A stretch of DNA of 64,000 nucleotides, taken from contig JAJGOT010000463.1 of NCBI GenBank assembly GCA_022457155.1, positions 538,501 to 602,500 on the forward strand, written 5' to 3'. Below, one piece after another: positions 58,200-64,000 of this stretch. Source of the DNA: Cladopsammia gracilis. Its lineage: Eukaryota; Cnidaria; Anthozoa; Scleractinia; Dendrophylliidae. Below the pieces are notes generated by a model. That model did no database searches and was not told where the DNA came from. It saw only the letters and a program-made list of their open reading frames with translations. The position numbers and the translations under genes were made by a program. Position 1 is the stretch's first letter, and each line of letters starts with the position of its first letter.

Positions 58200-59549
58200 A
58201 TGCGGGACGAGAGCAGTGAAACCGTTCAGCTGGATCGAGAGGAGTTAAACCCAAGGGAAATGCGACGAGTATATTTGATCACATATAGCCAGGCGAATAT
58301 GGATATTGTGCCATCACGTGAAAGTTTTTCTCGCATCGTATTAGATGGATTTCAAAACGCCAATCCGGAGAACGATTGTTTAGTTGTTCAATGGGTTTGT
58401 AGCAGGGAAGCTCACCGCGATGGGGGAATGCACTACCACCTGGCTGTAAAGTTAAGCCGGCATAGATGGCTGAGGGTGCGAAATTACATTGACAATGAAT
58501 ATGGTATTCAAGTGAACTTCAGCAGCCGTCATGAGAATTACTACACGGCTTGGAGATATACCACCAAAGAGGACCAGGAGGCCATAGAATCGCCGAATCA
58601 CCCTGATCTACGGGAGATTGGTGAGCCATCAACGGCTCATGCAAGTCATGCGCACCTGGAAAATCGGCGACTTGGTGGTAACGAACCGCAACGAAAGCGA
58701 AAGCGTAAGGCACTAACAATTTATGATGTCTCACAGCTGGCAGTCGAAAAAGGCATTAAGACGAGAATGGAGCTTATGGCACTAGCCAATCAACAAAAGA
58801 ACGAAGGAAAAACTGACTTGGCAGAGTTTATTGCAAACAAAGGAGCCAAGGCAGTGGACGAAGCTCTGACTGTGGGCTGGGAAATGCAAAATGCTGAAGC
58901 GGATTTGAAGAGGTCGAGATTAACAAGAATTGAGATATTGTACAAAGAACTTGAAAACCCGTGTGTTGCGGGCTGCGAGGGTAAGTGGCTAAGGATGGCG
59001 AAAGAAGTTCTGACGCGCAATGACATTGCTCATGATGAGTTTGCACAAGCAGTGCAAACGCTTTTAGAGAAAGGGTGTGGAAAATATCGAAATATTCTAA
59101 TCAAAGGCCCAGCCAATTGCGCCAAAACCTTCTTGCTCAATCCACTCAATGCAGTTTACAAAACATTTACCAATCCCGCTACCACCACTTTTGCGTGGCT
59201 AGGAGCGGAAAGTGCAGAGGTAATATTCTTGAATGACTTCCGTTGGTGCACGCAAATTATCCCATGGCACGATTTATTATTACTTTTAGAGGGGCAAAAG
59301 GTGCATTTACCTGCTCCCAAAACCCATTTCGCACAAGACATTGAGTTCGCGCGCGATACACCAATCTTTTGCACCAGCAAAGAAGAGGTTTGTTTAGTGC
59401 GTGGGGGTACCCTCGATCAAACCGAATCCCAAATGATGCATGTACGCTGGAAAATTTTCCCGTTCCATTTTCAAATTGCAGAGAAAGACCAACAGATTGT
59501 CCCACCATGTGCGCGTTGCTTTGCGGAGTTAATTTTTCCGCAAAGTTAA
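58200..59549 (+). CDS. CRESS-like Rep protein: HUH endonuclease and superfamily 3 helicase
   Basis: Intact single-exon frame of 449 residues; ATG at 58200. The nickase domain shows motif I YLITYSQ (25-31), motif II with the HUH triad H78-Y79-H80 (GMHYHLAVKL) and motif III Y120-x2-K123 (WRYTTKED), the tyrosine that would attach to DNA. A basic linker follows (QRKRKRKAL, 164-172). The helicase has Walker A GPANCAKT (303-310; Ala where Gly is usual before Lys), Walker B VIFLNDFRW (341-349) and motif C-like PIFCTSKEE (388-396), with a late Arg (HVRWKIF). Such proteins start rolling-circle replication in small circular ssDNA viruses and plasmids. It lies in a transposon-like cassette convergent with a transposase. 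It may be of viral origin and captured; the architecture is clear, the role in mobility is inferred. Confidence 0.85.
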   Translation: MRDESSETVQLDREELNPREMRRVYLITYSQANMDIVPSRESFSRIVLDGFQNANPENDCLVVQWVCSREAHRDGGMHYHLAVKLSRHRWLRVRNYIDNEYGIQVNFSSRHENYYTAWRYTTKEDQEAIESPNHPDLREIGEPSTAHASHAHLENRRLGGNEPQRKRKRKALTIYDVSQLAVEKGIKTRMELMALANQQKNEGKTDLAEFIANKGAKAVDEALTVGWEMQNAEADLKRSRLTRIEILYKELENPCVAGCEGKWLRMAKEVLTRNDIAHDEFAQAVQTLLEKGCGKYRNILIKGPANCAKTFLLNPLNAVYKTFTNPATTTFAWLGAESAEVIFLNDFRWCTQIIPWHDLLLLLEGQKVHLPAPKTHFAQDIEFARDTPIFCTSKEEVCLVRGGTLDQTESQMMHVRWKIFPFHFQIAEKDQQIVPPCARCFAELIFPQS

Positions 59550-59962
59550 TTGAGTGTTTCAATTTTCATCTAACGAGTCTCCACGAGTCTCCATAACGAG
59601 TCACCATACTGTAATCGGTTTAAATTCTAAAATTGGACGGAGTAAGAACAGCCCAATTTCATAAATGGGATGCTTATAAAGTAGATTTACAATTTTAGGT
59701 CTTTTTTAACGAGTGTGAGCTGATAAAAGGTGTTTTTTTCATCGCTGTGCAAAGTGATCCACAGTTTGTTGAATTGAAATATCTGATGTTAATTCAATTA
59801 ATATTTAGTGGAGACTCGTGTACACTTTGAACACGGGAAGCGATTTGAGTTTCCTGGAAAGGAAAAGTGGTAAATAGCGATGTATTCTAGCTCAGTAAGA
59901 GCCATTCATCCCTTGACTTCCAAAGGTTGTAATACATGTTGATTACAAAGACTGTATTTCGA
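59550..59962. other. Gap between the convergent Rep and transposase genes
   Basis: 413 bp without coding sequence. It has AT-rich stretches (59780-59810) that may serve as 3' ends for both genes. No repeat or stem-loop of note. Confidence 0.4.
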
Positions 59963-60955
59963 TCACATACAAAGCAGTTGATGTGATGACAACGGAATGG
60001 CATAAAATGCATTTATAACTCTAGCTTGAAATTCGTCAAATGATTGTCGAGTTACTTGTAACTCTTTGACCTGTTTCTCTATTATTGTAGAAACAATAGG
60101 AAACACATTTTCGATGCAATTAAGGTCCGGGCTTTTTGGCGACAGAGGTAATGAAGTGGAATTTGTTTTTGCCATCGCAGCTTTAGCCAAGGCTGAGTTC
60201 TGACATGGACAGTTGTCTTGCAGGAATAAATTGTTCTCTCCCTTCTGCGCCACACGAAACATACGCGGAAAATGCTCTTCAATGAACGAAGCAAAAAATT
60301 GACCAGTCATTTTCTCGTATGGGTGACAAGCGATAACACCCTTATTGTAGGAGATGGCCACAATCAACTTCACATATTTGCCACCAGTGCCCTCTTTTCG
60401 TCCCTTTGCTAAACAACCGGTAGTGAGACCTTCACACGGTTTTCTCCAAATCCGTGCCTTTGGCGCTCGGGCCTGGTCTAATGGATTTCTCTTGTAGGTA
60501 AAAGAAGTGGCATCAAGAAAGAATCCGACTTGTGTTGTCCACACATCAGCACTGTACTCTCTTTTCATTCGCCGAGCAAACTTCAATCTTTTTACCATAT
60601 CAGCAGTGGTAAGGAGACCTTTTTTCCGTGTCTGCAAATAATGGTACCCCTCAGAGTTCAGAAAACGTTGTACTGTTCTTACGGAGACCTGGCTTGATAA
60701 GATTCCTGATTCTTCCATGAGCCGTTTGCAAGTGAAGCTCCCTTCCCTTTCTCGTAAACGCACTATCGACCTCAGTAATTGTCTTTTCTGTCTCGCACTC
60801 AACTTAGGACGTGGCCCCGTTTTAGCGCGTTCCTTACAGTCAATTTTCGCAACCAATCGTTCTTTCCTGATTCTCCACACACTTCCACGCGAAATTTGAC
60901 AGATTTGTGCTACTGCACGTAGACATACCCTTAACGTTGCATAAATAATATACAC
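59963..60955 (-). CDS. Tc1/mariner-type DD34E transposase
   Basis: Open frame of about 330 residues. The N-terminal part is helix-turn-helix-like: VAQICQISRGSVWRIRKE (about 15-32), then a second DNA-binding region with basic GPRPKLSARQKRQLLRS (48-64) and VSVRTVQRFLNSEGYHYL. The catalytic triad is D148 (GFFLDATSF), D247 (LFLQDNCPCQNS) and E282 (SPDLNCIENVF), with 34 residues between the last two. That is the IS630/Tc1/mariner DD34E arrangement, which cuts at TIRs and targets TA. The frame opens without an in-frame ATG near its beginning (a GTG at 60955), so the true start may lie in an upstream exon or the N-terminus may be short. Neighbouring 182-bp repeats are its likely ends. Transposase identity is firm, activity is not shown. 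Confidence 0.85.
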   Translation of the reverse strand: MYIIYATLRVCLRAVAQICQISRGSVWRIRKERLVAKIDCKERAKTGPRPKLSARQKRQLLRSIVRLREREGSFTCKRLMEESGILSSQVSVRTVQRFLNSEGYHYLQTRKKGLLTTADMVKRLKFARRMKREYSADVWTTQVGFFLDATSFTYKRNPLDQARAPKARIWRKPCEGLTTGCLAKGRKEGTGGKYVKLIVAISYNKGVIACHPYEKMTGQFFASFIEEHFPRMFRVAQKGENNLFLQDNCPCQNSALAKAAMAKTNSTSLPLSPKSPDLNCIENVFPIVSTIIEKQVKELQVTRQSFDEFQARVINAFYAIPLSSHQLLCM

Positions 60956-61240
60956 GAGCTCGCATCACGCTATTGATAACAGACTTGAAAGCCATCTGAA
61001 ATTGTATTGTCAGTCGTCCTTACCCAGTAGAACTATACTTCTTATTATTCTATACTTTTTACTTGCCTCCCTTATATACAACCCAAAAACCACAAATAAC
61101 CCTAAATTGTTACATCACATCCCTGAAAATAGCAACGTTACGCAAATGCTATTTACACACAACACTCCGTCATTCGTGCCCTTGATTTCATTTAATCATA
61201 ATTGTTGTCAATCAACGCCTCAACGATTATCTCCCAAATA
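60956..61240 (-). other. Upstream region of the transposase gene
   Basis: 285 bp, AT-rich, ending TA next to the right direct repeat. A missing first exon could lie here, but I cannot identify one. Confidence 0.35.
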
Positions 61241-61422
61241 CAATCCCCGTCATATTTAGTTGGGATAAGTCACGCATAACACATATTTACCCTAACATTC
61301 GCCGTCCTTCCCTCCAATGTTGAATTTTGCGGCTTTGTGGTCATTAAATGGCAAACCAACATTGAGGAGGGAGAGAGAAGGCACGGAGACGCAATGTGTC
61401 CCAACAAATGTGACGAGGATTG
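61241..61422 (+). repeat. 182-bp direct repeat, right copy
   Basis: Same orientation as 57566-57747 and identical but for one visible base. Inner flank TA (61239-61240), outer flank CA (61423-61424). Confidence 0.85.
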
Positions 61423-61534
61423 CAGCTCTATAAGCTTTAATTTGATATCTGGGTTTAGGTATATTACCGGTAAATGTAATCTTAAGACGCTAGAGCTGTT
61501 ATACTGGAGACACCCCCGAAGGTACACTGTAACC

Positions 61535-61983
61535 TTAACGGCTTTCAGGAATAAAAAGTTCCTTACCAACAGGCCAGAAGGTGCCCCTAATATACAACTT
61601 GTCCGGTTGAGCAGCGCTGAAAGACGCTGGAATTCCATGTCTACGAGCCATTTTCAGCGTTTCGATTTGAGGCTTACGTCGGTCAATTATTTCTTTTGGT
61701 AAATCTTTGAACATTTGGTAATTTGTCCCCTGTAAACGGCGGCCCAACGCGAAAATACTTTCACAATCCTTATATCTTAGGAAACGACAAAGAATAGGTC
61801 ACGGGCCGCCATTCTTTCCTTTCCCGATCCGATGTACTCGTTGGATCTCGACATTACTTGCTTCCGCAAAGCCAAGCTCTTGTTCTAGAAACTGTCGCAG
61901 TATTTCCTCCGTGTTCTCCTTTTGATCACTTGATGTTGACTCCTCTGCAACATTCATGAATTTTATATTTTCCAGTCTTGAGT
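61535..61983 (-). pseudogene. LINE C ORF1, C-terminal part
   Basis: RRM-like and C-terminal domains: ENIKFMNVAEESTSSD, VEIQRVHRIGKGKNGGP, a TGA where Arg is expected (a CpG-type change), then PILCRFLRYKDCESI, LPKEIIDRRKPQIETLKMA and KLYIRGTFWPVGKELF. The stop codon TAA (61537-61535) lies inside the TTAA used by the inserted element, so the insertion leaves ORF1 intact at its end. The coiled-coil N-terminus is lost to 5' truncation. Confidence 0.75.
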
Positions 61984-63670
61984 ATGCTTAAAAAAAAAAT
62001 AATAAATAAGTAATGGCTTTCTCAGGAACAAATTCTTCTGGGTTGGGACCATTGAGACAAATGTTCATCAAGTGGTCGACTGTGGACACATCAAGGGAAT
62101 TTCTGTATTCAGTCTTAAGTCTTGACATACAAGAAAAACCCCTCTCACAACAAGAAGATGAAACAGCCATGGTTAAGCTTATCTCCACTAGCATAAGCAC
62201 TTGTGAAAACTGATCATAGTTCAAGGTGTATGTTTGCTTCCAGAAAGCTTGCTTTGTCAGGGTTTCCGTGGCTCTTGCATTCACAGCATGTAGTTTCAGG
62301 GATAACCACTCGTCTTTTGCCTCAATAATACCAAAGTCATTTCTCTGTAGCACACTTCTGTAGTGATTGGCAAGGACCACAACATCCTCCGCGCCATACA
62401 GTCCTACCTCATCCCTTGTTCTTGGTCATGAATTGTGATCCGTAATCACAGCTGCTGCTTTCAAGAGAGGAGAGCAGAAATTCTCAAACCTTTGCTGCAG
62501 AAATCTCCTTCAATCACTAAGGATATCTTCCCTGTTTCTAGCAAATATGGCTGTCATTCTCTGCTCTCTTGAGATTTACATCCTGAAATACTACTCCATC
62601 GCCAACTTTTTCTTGGAACGACTGCAAATACCTGCCTCCACTTCTGGCCATGTTCTGCAGGGCAAGGTCAACCTTGTCCAGTTCATGTTTCACATCTGAT
62701 ACTGCAACTTCATTTCTCTGGAAGACAAGGGAGACTTTGCATATTTCAACAGCAATATCCCACAACAAATGCAAGTACTGTAAAAACCTGTAGCTACTCA
62801 GTTGTTTTGTAGACATTTTTGGCTCTTCCTTGCATCTCAGCAGATGAATCATTGGCTTGTGCTGTATGATCAAAGTGTGCAACTATCACCTTGTAATTCT
62901 TCCCAACTAACACGACAAATGCTCGTAAAAAGTGTGGTACCCATCTGGTCCCATCAGCTCTTGTAAGCTTTCCCACATTGAATTCCATGGCATCTGCAAG
63001 CTTCTTCAATTCTCTTACTGCCTTGGCAGAGTACCTGTAATGTTTCCAACAGCCAGTAAGCATTTCTTTTACTTCTTTCATGACGTCACTTGACTTAACA
63101 GTATCATCGAAATCTAGTTCCAGTTTATGAGCAATACAGTGGATTCCAATAACAAGTGAAACTTGAGCTTGCAACAAGGCCACAACACCACCGTGTCTGC
63201 CTATCATGACTGAAGCACCATCAGTGCAGCATCGATTGTCCCTTTTTGTGTTCCTTTGTTTTTAGCCACTTTAGCATCTACACTTTATTACATGACCAGC
63301 ACATCGTTCATGAGCTCTCAGGCCATCAAGCTGAGAATTTTAACTCCCGTTACAAAACGAAGACTGCTTGTTTTTGCTAGTAAATAGCAAAAACATTTTC
63401 ATGGCAGAACATTTTCCCGGCTTCTTCATCATACACCAGCCGCTCAAATTCTTTTCTCCATGCTTCCTTGAAAGCTCTTTCCTTTCTAGCTTTTTTGGCT
63501 TTGGTTGGCTCAGAATCTTCACAGTGAATGCCACTTGAATCACTCATAGTGGAACTCGTGGAGACTGTACTCGAAGAGCCTGTGCCAGTTCACGCTCCTT
63601 TATCTTCGCTTGTACTTTGCTCTATGCCTTTAACGTAGCTTAACAAAGAAAAACTGTGGCGAGCTGCCAT

Positions 63671-64000
63671 AATTGTTGCTTGTTTTATCCGCGACACGAG
63701 AGAAAACCTAAAAACGGTACGACACAAGAGCACAATTCACTTTTCCCTGCCATTTTGCTATCTACAGCGCATGCGAGAAAGCGTTTGCTCGAACCAGTTT
63801 CTCTCCATTTTCAAGATGGCGTTGCAGCATGCGTCTTTGCACGTTCGTAAATAAAGACAAAGCACACATTTAATAGTTGTTTTTATTGACTTAAAATGCG
63901 TACAATACAAAACAGATGAAGGCAAGAAACTGCATACTTGTCCACAAGTAAGAGCAATTTTAATTCTAACTTGTCCCGTGGTAAATTTAACTCGTTTTTG
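63671..64000. other. Upstream flank of the hAT-derived gene
   Basis: CG-containing stretch 63690-63840 with a CAAGATGGCG (63812-63821), again YY1-like. No other gene is visible to the end of the window. Confidence 0.4.

Larger units (their letters stand above)
57566..61422. mobile_element. 3.86-kb cassette with Rep and DD34E transposase between 182-bp direct repeats
   Basis: The cassette runs from CAATCCCCG to CGAGGATTG and is flanked by CA on both sides (57564-57565, 61423-61424). The related MITE has the empty site (GATAGCCAGCTC, reverse of 27735-27746). Each direct repeat is itself TIR-bearing, so four ends are available. Within are a Rep gene (plus) and a Tc1/mariner-type transposase gene (minus), convergent, both open. 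The direct repeats differ at one visible position (GACAAG / GATAAG), suggesting a recent event. Confidence 0.85.
56951..61534. mobile_element. TTAA-flanked element of the 720-bp MITE family, enlarged by a nested cassette
   Basis: Same ends as the MITE at 27637-28356 (GGTTACAGTGTACCTTC inverted), flanked by TTAA (56947-56950, 61535-61538). Its left 615 bp and right 112 bp reproduce the MITE in reverse, and everything between (57566-61422) is an insertion. It lies between ORF1 and ORF2 of LINE C. The MITE itself is non-coding. Confidence 0.85.
52606..62005 (-). mobile_element. LINE C (L1/Tx1-like), 15-bp target duplication, 5'-truncated
   Basis: ATAAGTAATGGCTTT is duplicated at 52591-52605 and 62006-62020. 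The 3' end (52606) is an A-rich AAATAAATAAATAAAAAAAA-type tail on the minus strand. The 5' end lies in ORF1, with an extra T-run at the junction (61989-61999). The element contains ORF1, the inserted TTAA element and ORF2. Without the insert the LINE is about 4.8 kb. Confidence 0.9.
52543..63670 (-). pseudogene. hAT-derived zinc-finger gene (ZNF862-like) interrupted by LINE C
   Basis: Coding pieces are 63670 to about 62021 and 52590-52543. The start reads MAARHSFSLLSYVKGIEQ, then after a frame change MSDSSGIHCEDSEPTK and a basic finger-like FERLVYDEEAGKMFCHEN. The middle has IHCIAHKLELDF, GTRWVPHFLRA and YKVIVAHFDH. The end has the hAT dimerisation motif CERGFSCMSRLKTEYRN with STVDHLMNICLNGPNPEEF. 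At VPEKAITY the frame meets LINE C. On the far side of the LINE it continues WVQESQRVRRPNYLD and stops at 52543, a direct proof of the pre-insertion gene. Family members are domesticated or active hAT transposases. Several stops and frameshifts (63236-63340, 62400-62540) show it was already decaying. Confidence 0.75.

Overview
The window is eukaryotic and repeat-dominated. It has GT-AG introns, multi-exon genes, nested retrotransposons, MITEs (short non-autonomous inverted-repeat elements) and poly(A)-tailed LINE copies with long target-site duplications. LINEs with an APE endonuclease, a Penelope-like element, an hAT-derived zinc-finger gene, a DUF3504/Crypton-type recombinase gene and several multi-exon TIR elements suggest a marine invertebrate. 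An anthozoan cnidarian is my best guess, by inference only. I see no ordinary conserved host gene: nearly every coding stretch belongs to, or is broken by, a mobile element.

Layout. 1-1805: copies of a diverged repeat family (R). 1806-11030: a 9.2-kb TIR element with a TAA target duplication and two divergent multi-exon genes (minus 4791-2936, plus 5026-10625) around a shared promoter. 11031-16104: a tandem duplication with tRNA-like sequences, then an R array holding an 853-bp MITE. 16105-22160: a 6-kb TIR element with a 7-bp target duplication, carrying a homeodomain-HMG-box gene, a convergent CxC-type cysteine-cluster gene and four small MITEs. 22800-23862: a LINE 3' end. 24939-30695: LINE A, with a 14-bp target duplication and ORF2 split by a 720-bp TTAA MITE. 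32412-35775: a tip of the same MITE family and a Ty3/gypsy RNase H-integrase fragment. The gypsy copy breaks a minus-strand DUF7869-like gene (39949-35770). 36240-50232: decayed LINE pieces; one ORF2 is split by a 7-kb block with long inverted arms and a Penelope-like element. 50496-51843: a DUF3504-like tyrosine-recombinase gene with a MITE in it.

52543-63670 is a four-layer nest whose borders can all be read. An hAT-derived gene (minus) is interrupted by LINE C (52606-62005, 15-bp target duplication). LINE C is interrupted between ORF1 and ORF2 by a TTAA-flanked element (56951-61534). That element is interrupted by a 3857-bp cassette (57566-61422) bounded by two near-identical 182-bp direct repeats. 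The cassette holds two intact, convergent ORFs: a CRESS-like Rep (HUH nickase plus SF3 helicase) and a DD34E Tc1/mariner-type transposase. The empty site of the cassette is present in the related MITE at 27741-27742.

The two best candidates for an undescribed system are the Rep plus DD34E cassette and the 9.2-kb element. One exon of the plus gene in the 9.2-kb element has integrase-like D and E motifs, but neither gene belongs to a family I recognise. Only the Rep, the transposase and the CxC exon read as open frames; most other ORFs carry stops or frameshifts.
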